Shown here: piece by piece, positions 32,451 through 40,676 of the stretch
Numbering within the stretch: the first letter of the stretch is position 1
Layout: each line of letters starts with the position of its first letter
DNA from: Thauera humireducens
GTDB taxonomy: Bacteria > Pseudomonadota > Gammaproteobacteria > Burkholderiales > Rhodocyclaceae
DNA: 64,000 nt
Direction: 5' to 3'
NCBI RefSeq assembly: GCF_001051995.2
Contig: NZ_CP014646.1
Location: 1-64,000 of the forward strand
Made by a program: the position numbers and the translations under genes
The notes under the pieces: model-generated
The model's database searches: none
The model's input: the letters and a program-made list of their open reading frames with translations, nothing else
What the model was told of the DNA's origin: nothing

Positions 32451-33401
32451 TCAGCCTTCGTTGCCGCGGAACACGCGCACGCCGAAGCTGACCCCGGCCA
32501 CCAGCAGCACGATACCCGCGGCTTCGGCTGGCGTCGGCCAGCGCTGATACCAGATGAAGGCGTAGAGCAGGGCGGCCAGCGTCTCGAACACGATCAACTG
32601 GCCGACCAGCGCGGCGGGCAACAGGTGGCTGGCCGTGTTCCACAGCAGGGTGCCCAGCCAGGACGCCGCGAGGCCGAGCAGCACACACATGCCGACGAAC
32701 AGCAGTGGCTGCGGGCCGAGCGGCCAGGCGAAGGCGCTGCCGGGCGTGATCGCGTCCCAGGCAGCGTAAGCGATGCCCGCGAGCACGGCGACCGGCAGGG
32801 TGGCCAGGCCCTGCGCCGTGGCCCACGCGCGCGACAGGCCGGGGCCGCGCGCGCGCAGCCAGCGGCTGTTGCGAATGGGGTACCAGGTCCAGCAGGCGAG
32901 CGCGAGTACGGCGAACGCCAGCCCCAATGCCTGGTCGCCGGGCTGTGCGGCGCCGGGCTGGTTGCTGCTGTCGCCATGCACGACCAGCAGGCCGGCCAGG
33001 ATCAGCACCAGCGGCAGGGCCAGGCGCGACCAGCGCACCGCGTCCTCGCCGCCGTTGCGACGGTCGATGAGGTTGGCGCAGACGGCGATCACCACCGGCA
33101 GGGTGCCGATGATCAGGGTCGGCAGCGGGGCACCGGCGAGCTGGATCGCGCTGGCCAGCGTGGCGTAATAGAGCAGGTTGCCGATCAGGGCGAGCTTGGC
33201 GGCCTCGATCCAGTCGGCGCGGTCGAGTTGCGCCAGCGCGCGGCGGTCGAACCAGGCGAGGCCGAGCGCGAGCAGGCCGAACGCAAGGTAGCGGCCCACC
33301 GCCAGCATGAAGCCGGGGTAGTCGCCGAGCACCAGTGGGGTGAGGAAGACCAGTCCCCACAGCAGGCCGGCACCGAGCGCCGCGACGAGACCGGCCAGCA
33401 T
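32451..33401 (-). CDS. DMT-superfamily transporter (EamA type)
   Basis: A 316-residue protein with ten hydrophobic helices in two EamA repeats. It starts only 4 bp after the upstream TSUP gene stop, so the two are one operon. Residues GAPLPTLIIGTLPVV in helix 4 and WLGTLLWNTASHLLPAALVGQL late in the second repeat fit this family. Substrate unknown. Confidence 0.82.
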   Translation of the reverse strand: MLAGLVAALGAGLLWGLVFLTPLVLGDYPGFMLAVGRYLAFGLLALGLAWFDRRALAQLDRADWIEAAKLALIGNLLYYATLASAIQLAGAPLPTLIIGTLPVVIAVCANLIDRRNGGEDAVRWSRLALPLVLILAGLLVVHGDSSNQPGAAQPGDQALGLAFAVLALACWTWYPIRNSRWLRARGPGLSRAWATAQGLATLPVAVLAGIAYAAWDAITPGSAFAWPLGPQPLLFVGMCVLLGLAASWLGTLLWNTASHLLPAALVGQLIVFETLAALLYAFIWYQRWPTPAEAAGIVLLVAGVSFGVRVFRGNEG

Positions 33402-33405
33402 GGCC

Positions 33406-34188
33406 TCAGAGCGTCTTGCCGAAGTAGTAGATCGTCAGCACGCCGCCGACGCCGATGATGAAGCGGCGCAGCCAGATCGCCGGCACCTTGCGCGCCACGG
33501 CTGCGCCCCAGTAGCCGCCGATGGTCGCGGTCACGATCATCACCAGGGTGTGCGGCCACGACACCGCGTTGGCGATCACGAAGGTGGCGACCGCGACGCT
33601 GTAGATGACGGCCGACAGCCAGTTCTTCAGCGCGTTGATCTCGTGGACGTCCTTGAAACCCTGGATCGCGAGCGCAGCGATCATCAGGATGCCCATGCCG
33701 GCGCCGAAGAAGCCGCCGTAGATCGAGACCACGAGCTGGAACACGAAACCGCCCGGGCCGATGTGGCGTTCGTCCGCACCCGAGGGGGTGGGCTTCCAGC
33801 GCTTCACCAGCGCGGAGATCTGGGCGCTGAAGGCGAACAGCACGGTGGCGACGAGCAGCAGCCAGGGGATCAGCTTCGAGAACGCGGCGTTCGAGGTTGC
33901 CAGCAGCAGCAGGCCGCCGGCAATGCCGCCGATGAAGGCGACGATCGACAGCATCGGCAGGCTTTTCGAGAAGCGCTTGAGTTCGCGGCGGAACGCCCAC
34001 GCGCCGGCAAGGCTTCCCGGCCACAAGGCGACCGAGTTGCTGGCATTGGCGACGACCGGCGGTACACCGACCGCGAGCAGGGCAGGGAAGGAGAAGAAGG
34101 TGCCACCACCCGCCACCGAATTGACCGCGCCGGCCGCAAATGCAGCGACGCCTATGAGGGCGATGGAAAATAGATCGAGGCCTGCCAT
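33406..34188 (-). CDS. TSUP (TauE/SafE) family anion permease
   Basis: A 260-residue membrane protein with about eight helices. GAVNSVAGGGTFFSFPALLAVG and the second-repeat counterpart SIYGGFFGAGMGILMIAAL are the duplicated TauE/SafE signature. Family members export sulfite or sulfonates or carry other anions; a sulfur role is possible here but the gene is far from sox. The ATG at 34188 begins at the first helix; the longer open frame is Arg/Pro-rich and unlikely. Confidence 0.85.
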   Translation of the reverse strand: MAGLDLFSIALIGVAAFAAGAVNSVAGGGTFFSFPALLAVGVPPVVANASNSVALWPGSLAGAWAFRRELKRFSKSLPMLSIVAFIGGIAGGLLLLATSNAAFSKLIPWLLLVATVLFAFSAQISALVKRWKPTPSGADERHIGPGGFVFQLVVSIYGGFFGAGMGILMIAALAIQGFKDVHEINALKNWLSAVIYSVAVATFVIANAVSWPHTLVMIVTATIGGYWGAAVARKVPAIWLRRFIIGVGGVLTIYYFGKTL

Positions 34189-34490
34189 GAGGGGCGAACG
34201 AGGGAAGCGAGCTGGGAAGTTCGGGGGTGGCCGATGGCGCGCATCGGTACCGCGGTGTGGCGCGGCTGCCGGGGGTGATCCCCCGGCGTCGCGTTCTGAT
34301 TGGAGCCTGTCTCCTCCGCCCCGAATTGGTGCGAAGTGTAGTGCAGCATTCCCAGAAAATGAATATGGATGGAAAAGTTTTTTTGTGATTGGGGGCCGGC
34401 GTGTGCGGGTTCGGTGCACCCGCGAGTCGAGGTGCCGGCAACGGCGGATCGCACGGGCGCCTGCGCGCGCGGAAATGGCGTCGGCAATGG
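34189..34490. other. Intergenic region without a supported gene
   Basis: Divergent gap between the TSUP gene and tRNA-Thr. It has an AT-rich centre (about 34345-34395) with a run of seven T. On the minus strand TTCATT, 17 bp and TACACT make a weak candidate promoter for the TSUP-DMT operon. No ORF or RNA structure that I can support. Confidence 0.4.
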
Positions 34491-34519
34491 TTGAACACCC
34501 AGCGGCGATGGGTTATAGT
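34491..34519 (+). promoter_or_regulatory. Promoter of tRNA-Thr
   Basis: TTGAAC (34491-34496), a 17-bp spacer and TATAGT (34514-34519). Transcription would begin about 5 bases before the mature tRNA. The GC-rich CGCGCCCTC that follows the -10 looks like a stringent-type discriminator. Confidence 0.75.
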
Positions 34520-34530
34520 GCGCGCCCTCA

Positions 34531-34606
34531 GCCGGCATAGCTCAGTTGGTAGAGCAGCGCATTCGTAATGCGAAGGTCGGGGGTTCGACTCCTCTTGCCG
34601 GCACCA
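34531..34606 (+). tRNA. tRNA-Thr (anticodon CGT)
   Basis: A 76-nt cloverleaf with acceptor arms GCCGGCA/TGCCGGC, D-arm GCTCAGTTGGTAGAGC, anticodon loop TTCGTAA (anticodon CGT, reading ACG), T-arm with GGTTCGACTCC, and an encoded CCA end. The anticodon arm is identical to that of E. coli thrW, including its G27-A43 mismatch. Confidence 0.98.
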
Positions 34607-34617
34607 GCTTCAAACAG

Positions 34618-34647
34618 AAAGGTCAGTCCTCAGGGGCTGGCCTTTTT
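34618..34647 (+). terminator. Terminator of tRNA-Thr
   Basis: AAAGGTCAGTCC and GGGGCTGGCCTTT pair (with G-T wobbles) and are followed by TTTTT. It lies 12 bases after the tRNA. Confidence 0.8.
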
Positions 34648-34730
34648 GCTTTACGGGCTGCATGCGTGGTGATCCTCCGCAGGCGTACCATAGGCTTCCA
34701 TTTCCATCTGGCTTCTGGCGAGGAGAGAAC

Positions 34731-35270
34731 ATGAAGACTTCCGTGGTCCTGACCTTGATCGGGCCCGACCGGCCGGGTCTCGTGAGTGCCGTGGCGGCGC
34801 GGGCGAGCGCCGCGGGCGCGAACTGGATGGAAAGCCGTCTGGCGCAACTCGCCGGCAAGTTCGCCGGGGTCGTGCGCCTCGAGGTGGATGCAGGGCGCGC
34901 GGCTGAGCTGGAGAGCTTGCTGCGCAGCCTGGAGACCGAGGGCCTGCGTGTTGCAATCGAGCAGGGGAGCAGCCGTCCGGCGGTCGCCTTTCGTCGTGCC
35001 CGACTCGAACTCGTCGGTCACGATCGTCCGGGCATCGTGCGCGACATCTCGATCGTGCTGGCGCGACACGGCGTCAGCATCGATGCGCTCGAGACCTCGT
35101 GCGAGAGCGCGTCGATGTCCGGTGAGCCGCTGTTCCGCGCGCTGGCCGAACTCGAGTTTCCGCATGGCGTAGCGCTGGATTCGGTGCGCGGCGATCTCGA
35201 GGCGCTGGCCAACGAGCTGATGGTCGATCTCGACCTCCACGACGAGGGCGGCAGCGCGAGTGCAGGTTGA
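34731..35270 (+). CDS. gcvR: GcvR-like tandem ACT-domain regulator
   Basis: A 179-residue cytosolic protein made of two ACT domains: the first begins VVLTLIGPDRPGLVSAVA (residues 5-22) and the second RLELVGHDRPGIVRDIS (about 91-107). In E. coli GcvR binds GcvA and represses the glycine cleavage operon when glycine is low. No gcv genes lie in the window, so the target is inferred from family. AGGAGAG precedes the ATG. Confidence 0.82.
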   Translation: MKTSVVLTLIGPDRPGLVSAVAARASAAGANWMESRLAQLAGKFAGVVRLEVDAGRAAELESLLRSLETEGLRVAIEQGSSRPAVAFRRARLELVGHDRPGIVRDISIVLARHGVSIDALETSCESASMSGEPLFRALAELEFPHGVALDSVRGDLEALANELMVDLDLHDEGGSASAG

Positions 35271-36513
35271 ACAGGGGGCGCCGCGACGGCGCCTGCCCGA
35301 CCCGATCCGGGCGCTGGGGCATCGCAACTTCCGTTATTACTTCACCGGCCAGGTGGTGTCGATCCTCGGCACCTGGATCCAGCAGGTGGCGATGTCGTGG
35401 CTGGTATATCGCCTGACGGGGTCGGTTGCCCTGCTCGGCGTCACCACGTTTGCGGCGCTGGTGCCGATGCTGGTGGTGGGGCCTCTCGCCGGCGCATGGA
35501 TCGACCGCCACGACAAGCGCCGGCTCCTGATCATCGTGCAGGGGCTGCTCGCGCTGCAGGCCTTCACGCTGGCGGCGCTGACAATGCTGGATCTGGTCGG
35601 CCCCGCGCTGCTGGTGGCCATGTCGGTACTGCTCGGCGTGCTCAACGCCTTCGACGCGCCGCTGCGTCAGTCGCAGATCAACAGCTTCGTCGACGACCGT
35701 GCCGATCTGCCGAACGCGCTGGCACTCAATGCCATGGCGTTCAACGCCGGGCGCTTCTTCGGCCCCCCGCTCGCGGGGCTGCTGCTCGGGCTGACGTCCG
35801 AGGCCTTCTGCTTCGTGCTCAACGCACTGTCGTTCTCGGCGCTGGCGTTTGGCGTGTGGCGGATCCGGGTGGCAGCGTCACCCCGCGCCACCGGCAGCAC
35901 CGCGTCGGTGTTTCGCGAGGGGCTTGGTTACGTGTGGACGGAGTATCCGGTCCGGACGCTGATCCTCATTCTGGCGACCGCCAACCTCACGGCGTCGAGC
36001 TACGCGGTGCTGCTGCCGGTGTTTGCGAAGGATGTCTTCGGCGGCGATGCGAGCATGCTCGGCATGCTGTGGGGCGCGGCGGGCGGGGGCGCCTTCCTCG
36101 CGACCGTGTTCCTCGCCACGCGCAAGAACCTGCCCGGCCTGGTCGCCGTGGTCATCAGCGGAGCGGCGATCGGGGCACTGGGCCTGCTGGTGTTCTCCTA
36201 CAACCGCTATCTGCCACTGTCGCTGCTGGCGATGGGGATGGTGGGAATGGGGATCTCGATCGGCAACGTTGCCACCAACATGTTGCTGCAGACGCTGGCA
36301 CCGGACCGCCTGCGCGGGCGTGTCGTGTCCTTCTTCAGTTCGACGCGCTTCGGCTTCGATGCGATCGGCGGCCTGTTGGCCGGTCTGCTGGCGGCGCAGA
36401 TTGGCGTGCAGCGGGCGATGCTGCTCGAAGGTGTCGTGCTGGCGGTCTTCGCGCTTTGGGCGCTGCGCATTCGCGGCCGGCTGCGGGACGAGGTGGTGCG
36501 CAGGCTCCCTTAG
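35260..36513 (+). CDS. MFS transporter (MFS_3/EntS-like)
   Basis: A 417-residue exporter-type MFS protein with 12 helices. FRYYFTGQVVSILGTWIQQVA and the loop IDRHDKRRLL after helix 2 are hallmarks of the MFS_3 group, which includes enterobactin exporter EntS and macrolide efflux proteins. The GTG start overlaps the gcvR stop by 11 bases. Substrate unknown. Confidence 0.8.
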   Translation: MQVEQGAPRRRLPDPIRALGHRNFRYYFTGQVVSILGTWIQQVAMSWLVYRLTGSVALLGVTTFAALVPMLVVGPLAGAWIDRHDKRRLLIIVQGLLALQAFTLAALTMLDLVGPALLVAMSVLLGVLNAFDAPLRQSQINSFVDDRADLPNALALNAMAFNAGRFFGPPLAGLLLGLTSEAFCFVLNALSFSALAFGVWRIRVAASPRATGSTASVFREGLGYVWTEYPVRTLILILATANLTASSYAVLLPVFAKDVFGGDASMLGMLWGAAGGGAFLATVFLATRKNLPGLVAVVISGAAIGALGLLVFSYNRYLPLSLLAMGMVGMGISIGNVATNMLLQTLAPDRLRGRVVSFFSSTRFGFDAIGGLLAGLLAAQIGVQRAMLLEGVVLAVFALWALRIRGRLRDEVVRRLP

Positions 36514-36548
36514 GCGGTTCGCCCGTGTGATCGGTGCGCATACATCTA

Positions 36549-36570
36549 TTGACGTTAACGTTAACGTGAA
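36549..36570. promoter_or_regulatory. 22-bp palindromic operator upstream of the SDR gene
   Basis: A perfect 16-base palindrome ACGTTAACGTTAACGT (36552-36567) is flanked by TTG and GAA, so the symmetry extends to 22 bp with one mismatched pair. It resembles sites of MerR-type LiuR or TetR-type PsrA regulators of branched-chain amino acid and fatty acid degradation. It sits about 50 bp before the SDR start. Confidence 0.75.
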
Positions 36571-36620
36571 CTATTTTCGCGGCCGAGTTTCAATCAATCG
36601 ACAGGACTAGGAGTTTCGCG

Positions 36621-37388
36621 ATGCAGATCGAGAACGGCGTATTCGTGGTAACCGGCGGTGGTTCGGGCCTGGGGGCGGCAACGGCGCGCATGCTGGTCGA
36701 AGCCGGTGGTCGTGTGGTGCTGGCCGACGTCAATCGTGAGGCGGGCGAGGCAGTGGCGGCCGAGCTTGGTGCCGCAGCGGCTTTCGTGATGACGGATGTG
36801 ACCGATGAGGCAAGCGCAAAGGCGGCCATCGATCGCGCCGTGTCCGGCTTCGGCGGACTGAATGGTCTCGTCAGCTGCGCGGGCGTGGCGCCTGCAGAGA
36901 AGGTGGTGGGGCGTGAAGCGCCGCATCGGCTCGAGTCGTTCGCACGCACGGTGTCGATCAACCTGATCGGCACCTTCAACATGATCCGCCTTGCGGCCGA
37001 CGTGATGAGCAAGGCCGCGCCCAATGAGGGCGGCGAGCGTGGCGTGATCGTCAGCACCGCGTCGGTTGCGGCGTTCGACGGCCAGATCGGGCAGGCAGCC
37101 TACGCCTCTTCGAAGGCGGGCGTGGTTGGTCTGACCCTGCCGGTGGCACGCGAACTGTCGCGCTTCGGCATCCGGGTGATGACGATCGCCCCGGGCATCA
37201 TGGAAACGCCGATGCTGATGGGCATGCCGCAGGAAGTGCAGGACTCGCTGGGCAAGATGGTTCCGTTCCCGTCCCGTCTCGGCAAGCCCGCCGAATTCGC
37301 CGGACTGGTGCGCCACATCATCGAGAATGCCTACCTGAACGGCGAGGTGATCCGCCTCGACGGCGCGATCCGCATGGCGGCGAAGTAA
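36621..37388 (+). CDS. SDR dehydrogenase, 3-hydroxyacyl-CoA type (HSD10-like)
   Basis: A 255-residue short-chain dehydrogenase. Cofactor motif TGGGSGLG (11-18), an Asp after the second strand (VLADVN) that favours NAD+, and the catalytic Tyr/Lys in YASSK near 159-163. The whole sequence and the [13 protein letters not shown] tail resemble HSD10/2-methyl-3-hydroxybutyryl-CoA dehydrogenases of isoleucine and fatty acid degradation. The palindrome just upstream agrees with that role. Monocistronic, with a hairpin after it. Confidence 0.85.
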   Translation: MQIENGVFVVTGGGSGLGAATARMLVEAGGRVVLADVNREAGEAVAAELGAAAAFVMTDVTDEASAKAAIDRAVSGFGGLNGLVSCAGVAPAEKVVGREAPHRLESFARTVSINLIGTFNMIRLAADVMSKAAPNEGGERGVIVSTASVAAFDGQIGQAAYASSKAGVVGLTLPVARELSRFGIRVMTIAPGIMETPMLMGMPQEVQDSLGKMVPFPSRLGKPAEFAGLVRHIIENAYLNGEVIRLDGAIRMAAK

Positions 37389-37492
37389 CCGCCGTATTCC
37401 CCCTGTCCGGCGTTGCGTCAGCATGCCGCAGCATGTTGCGGCGCAATGGCCGGGGCCGGGGAAATGTGCTAAAAACGGCTCTCCCGATTCGA

Positions 37493-37523
37493 CCGCCCCG
37501 CAAGGACTGTCCTTGCGGGGCGG
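37493..37523 (+). terminator. Strong hairpin between the SDR gene and ccoI
   Basis: A 15-bp perfect stem: CCGCCCCGCAAGGAC (37493-37507) with GTCCTTGCGGGGCGG (37509-37523), followed by CTTTGC. It ends only 16 bp before the ccoI ATG. It may terminate the SDR transcript or act in the ccoI leader. Confidence 0.6.
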
Positions 37524-37539
37524 CTTTGCATTGCTGCCG

Positions 37540-40029
37540 ATGACTGCTGCCGACCTGAGCGCTGCCCCGACCCAAGACGTGGTCGACACCGATTGTTATC
37601 ACTGCGGTCTGCCGATTCCGCCCGAGACGCGCCACTACGTTCGCGTGGATGGACGTGAGCGAAGGATGTGCTGCGTCGGCTGCGAGGCGGTCGCCCAGTC
37701 CATCGTTGATAACGGCCTGGTGGATTATTACCGCCACCGCGACGCAATGCCCGAGACGCGACGCGAAGCCATGCCGGTCGAGCTGCAGGAACTGGGGCTC
37801 TTCGATCATCCCGATTTCCAGAAGAGCTTCGTACGCCCGGTAGGCGAGCACGAGCGCGAGGCCTCGCTGATCCTCGAAGGCATCACCTGTGCGGCCTGCG
37901 TGTGGCTCAACGAGAAGCACGTTGCCCGTCAGGACGGCGTCTCCGCGGTCGAGATCAACTATGCGACGCGCCGTGCCCGCGTGCGCTGGGACGAGCGCAA
38001 GATCAAGCTGTCGGACATCCTCGGTGCCATCCAGGCGATCGGTTACCGCGCCTATCCGTACGACGCCGAGCGCTCCGAACAGATCGCCGACCGCGAACGT
38101 CGCTCGATGCTGTGGCGGGTCTTTGTCGCCGGCTTCGGCATGATGCAGGTCATGATGTACGCCTTCCCCGTCTACGTGGCGAGGGATGGCGACATGACCT
38201 GGGACATCGAGCAGTTGCTGCGCTGGGCCAGCCTGCTGCTGACCCTGCCGGTGGTGCTGTACTCGGCCGCGCCCTTCTTTCAGCGGGCCTGGCGCGATGT
38301 TCGCCTGCGCCGGCTCGGCATGGACGTGCCGGTCGCGGTCGGGGTGGGCAGCGCATTTCTTGCCAGCCTGTGGGCGACACTGACCGATGGGCCCGAGGTG
38401 TATTTCGACTCGGTCACGATGTTCGTCTTCTTCCTGCTCGGCGGCCGCTATCTCGAGATGATCGCGCGCCAGAAGGCGGTGCGCGGCGTCGAAGAACTGG
38501 GCAAGGTGCTGCCATCCTTCGCCGAGCGCCTCGCTGGCTGGCCCGCTCAGACGACGGGTGACCGCGTGCCGACGGCGCAACTCGAGCCTGGGGACATCCT
38601 GCGGGTGCGGCCGGGTGAGGTGATTCCGGCCGATGGCGTGGTCGTGGATGGCGTTGGCGAGGTCAATGAGGCGCTGCTGACTGGCGAGAGCGTGCCCATC
38701 GCCAAGCGCGCGGGGGACAGCCTGACCGGTGGCAGCATCAACGTGTCGTCCCCGCTGCTGTTCCGGGTGGAGCACGTGGGCGACGCCACGCGCCTCGCCG
38801 CGATTTGTCGCCTGATGGAGCGCGCTGCGACCGAGAAGCCTCGTGTCGCGACGCAGTCGGACAGGGTCGCAGCCTGGTTCATCGTCACGCTGCTGGTCCT
38901 TGCGTCCATCACGGGCGTCGCCTGGTACTTCATCGACAGCGAGCGGGCGTTGTGGGTGTTCGTGTCGGTGCTGGTGGTCGCCTGTCCCTGTGCGCTGTCG
39001 CTGGCCACGCCGACCGCGCTGACAGTGGGTACCGACGCGATGGCGCGCATGGGTGTGCTGGTCACCCGCGGCCACGCGATCGAAACCCTGGCCCATGCCA
39101 ATCATTTCGTGTTCGACAAGACGGGCACCCTGACCCATGGCCGGATGCGGCTCGAGGAGGTTCTGCCGCTCGGTGAGCGTGGCGCCGATGAACTGATCGC
39201 GGTCGCGGCAGCGATAGAACAGGGGTCCGAGCATCCGGTTGCTGCGGGCTTGCGCGAGGCCGCGGCCGGATTCGCCTTGCCCGAGGTTGCCGGGCTCCGG
39301 GCAGAAACGGGGCAGGGCATGCAGGGGCTGATCGACGGCAGGCGGGTCTGGATCGGCCGCCCCTTGTATGTGGCGGAGTCGGCCGGACTTTCAATGCCGC
39401 AGGGTCTCGACGCCTTTTCCGCCACTGGCGGCACGGTCGTGGCGCTGGCGGCGGAGGGCGGCTGGCTTGGCGCCTTCCGCCTGGCCGATACCTTGCGCGA
39501 CGAGGCGCCGGTGCTCGCGCAGCGTCTTGCCCGTGAGGGTACGGCGGTGTCGGTGCTGTCCGGTGACTCGCCCGCCGTCGTCGCCTCGGTCGCAGCTTCG
39601 CTCGGCGTTGGCGATGCGCATGGCGGCATGACGCCGCAGGGCAAGCAGGCGTGGATCGCCGAGCGGCAGAAGGACGCCGGGACGGTCGTGGCGATGGTCG
39701 GCGATGGCGTGAACGACGCGCCGGTGCTCGCGCAGGCGCACGTGTCGGTCGCGATGGGTGGCGGTACGGATCTCGCGCGGAACCAGGCCGACATCGTGCT
39801 GCTCAGCGAGAACCTCGCCAGCCTCGGCCGCGCAATCGAGCTTTCACGCAAGACGCTGCGCATCATCCGCCAGAACCTGTGGTGGTCCTTCACCTACAAC
39901 TTCACTTCGGTGCCGCTTGCGATGGCAGGCCTGGTCACGCCCTGGATGGCCGGCATCGGCATGGCGGCCAGTTCGCTGCTGGTGGTGCTCAATGCGATGC
40001 GCCTGCAACGCGTGCCGCGTGGCGAGTGA
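37540..40029 (+). CDS. ccoI: Copper-exporting P1B-ATPase CcoI/FixI for cbb3 assembly
   Basis: An 829-residue membrane ATPase that supplies copper for the binuclear centre of cbb3 oxidase. The N-terminal cysteine-rich region (CYHCGLPIP and CCVGCEAV) is the CcoI-specific metal-binding domain, followed by an HMA domain with ITCAACVW. The ion channel motif is CPC in VACPCALSLATP, the phosphorylation site is DKTGTLT, and the hinge is GDGVNDAP. The frame is open to 37423, but the ATG at 37540 gives the normal length and avoids translating the hairpin. Confidence 0.93.
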   Translation: MTAADLSAAPTQDVVDTDCYHCGLPIPPETRHYVRVDGRERRMCCVGCEAVAQSIVDNGLVDYYRHRDAMPETRREAMPVELQELGLFDHPDFQKSFVRPVGEHEREASLILEGITCAACVWLNEKHVARQDGVSAVEINYATRRARVRWDERKIKLSDILGAIQAIGYRAYPYDAERSEQIADRERRSMLWRVFVAGFGMMQVMMYAFPVYVARDGDMTWDIEQLLRWASLLLTLPVVLYSAAPFFQRAWRDVRLRRLGMDVPVAVGVGSAFLASLWATLTDGPEVYFDSVTMFVFFLLGGRYLEMIARQKAVRGVEELGKVLPSFAERLAGWPAQTTGDRVPTAQLEPGDILRVRPGEVIPADGVVVDGVGEVNEALLTGESVPIAKRAGDSLTGGSINVSSPLLFRVEHVGDATRLAAICRLMERAATEKPRVATQSDRVAAWFIVTLLVLASITGVAWYFIDSERALWVFVSVLVVACPCALSLATPTALTVGTDAMARMGVLVTRGHAIETLAHANHFVFDKTGTLTHGRMRLEEVLPLGERGADELIAVAAAIEQGSEHPVAAGLREAAAGFALPEVAGLRAETGQGMQGLIDGRRVWIGRPLYVAESAGLSMPQGLDAFSATGGTVVALAAEGGWLGAFRLADTLRDEAPVLAQRLAREGTAVSVLSGDSPAVVASVAASLGVGDAHGGMTPQGKQAWIAERQKDAGTVVAMVGDGVNDAPVLAQAHVSVAMGGGTDLARNQADIVLLSENLASLGRAIELSRKTLRIIRQNLWWSFTYNFTSVPLAMAGLVTPWMAGIGMAASSLLVVLNAMRLQRVPRGE

Positions 40030-40050
40030 GTCCCGGATCGCGGAAACGAC

Positions 40051-40266
40051 ATGGAAAGCCTCTACATCCTCATTCCCATCTCGATCGTGCTGGTGTTCAT
40101 CATCGGCGTCCTGTTCTGGTGGTCGCTGCGAAACGGGCAGTACGACGACATGGAAGGGCCTGCCTACAGGATGTTGATGGATGACCGCGACGAGGGGCGG
40201 CCGGCTCCGGATGAGGCATCGACGCCACAGGCGGGACGAGGTGCCGACCCACAGAAGCGGGACTGA
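40051..40266 (+). CDS. ccoS: cbb3 oxidase maturation protein CcoS
   Basis: A 71-residue single-pass membrane protein: MESLYILIPISIVLVFIIGV is the helix and DDMEGPAYRMLMDD is the conserved cytosolic motif. CcoS is needed to insert heme and copper into CcoN. It follows ccoI by 21 bp. Confidence 0.93.
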   Translation: MESLYILIPISIVLVFIIGVLFWWSLRNGQYDDMEGPAYRMLMDDRDEGRPAPDEASTPQAGRGADPQKRD

Positions 40267-40291
40267 CCGCGCCCCAGGTTGCGCGAATCGG

Positions 40292-40332
40292 TTGACCTAG
40301 GTCAACTCTGCGCAGTGAAGAATAGGCATACT
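40292..40332 (+). promoter_or_regulatory. Fnr-type promoter of a candidate small RNA
   Basis: TTGACCTAGGTCAA (40292-40305) is a perfect palindrome of the Fnr form TTGAC-N4-GTCAA. CATACT (40327-40332) lies 28.5 bp from its centre, the same spacing as in the ccoN promoter downstream. This is the geometry of a class II Fnr-activated promoter, with a predicted start near 40339. Confidence 0.72.
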
Positions 40333-40338
40333 GGCGCC

Positions 40339-40436
40339 ATTGGTATTGAGCGTCCCGAAACGGGGGTGTTCGTACCGCTGGGTTTTATGTCTCTCTGTTG
40401 GGGTTGGGGGTGCGTTCATTCGCACCCTTTTTTTTT
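40339..40436 (+). ncRNA. Candidate Fnr-activated small RNA upstream of ccoN
   Basis: Predicted transcript of about 98 nt between the Fnr-type promoter and an intrinsic terminator. The 5' part can fold around CCCGAAACGGG (40354-40364); the middle, including ATGTCTCTCTGTT (40387-40399), is predicted single-stranded; the 3' end is the terminator. No convincing ORF fits inside. GUCUCUC in the open region is complementary to the GAGAGAC of the soxY and soxA ribosome-binding sites, so sox mRNAs are possible targets (speculative). Alternatively this is an attenuated ccoN leader or a terminator serving ccoIS. Confidence 0.55.
40408..40436 (+). terminator. Intrinsic terminator upstream of ccoN
   Basis: GGGTGCG (40408-40414), loop TTCATT, CGCACCC (40421-40427) and nine T residues (40428-40436). 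Textbook form. It would stop transcripts from ccoIS or from the Fnr-type promoter at 40292 before they reach ccoN. Confidence 0.93.
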
Positions 40437-40554
40437 GCGCTTGCGACGTGCAGCAGATCGTGGTGGGAGAGCATTGATTCGAGCGGTGTGCCACACGCGA
40501 TGATCGTGCCCGGAGTTCGATTGCTTCCGCCGGGTGCCGCACTGCAATACAATG

Positions 40555-40595
40555 TTGATCTGTATCAAATTGAGGTTCCGGCCTCCGCGTATTCT
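40555..40595 (+). promoter_or_regulatory. Fnr-activated promoter of ccoNOQP
   Basis: TTGATCTGTATCAA (40555-40568) is a perfect Fnr box; TATTCT (40590-40595) is 28.5 bp from its centre. The predicted leader is about 75 nt to the ccoN ATG. Activation by Fnr/Anr at low oxygen is the known mode for cbb3 operons. Confidence 0.88.
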
Positions 40596-40676
40596 TCGTG
40601 CCGACGTCGCCGGGGAGTCCGTTCGCGGTCGGGTGGCGTTGCTCAAAAAGGGGTTTTCAACTAAGAGGTGACTCAC

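Noticed and set aside
37423..37539. Upstream start for ccoI giving 39 more residues
   Set aside because: The extension would translate the perfect hairpin and does not resemble CcoI N termini; the internal ATG gives the usual start before the Cys-rich domain.
40279..40503. 74-codon ORF across the candidate small RNA and its terminator
   Set aside because: It would be interrupted by the terminator, has no ribosome-binding site and a composition unlike any protein (Arg/Cys/Trp-rich tail).
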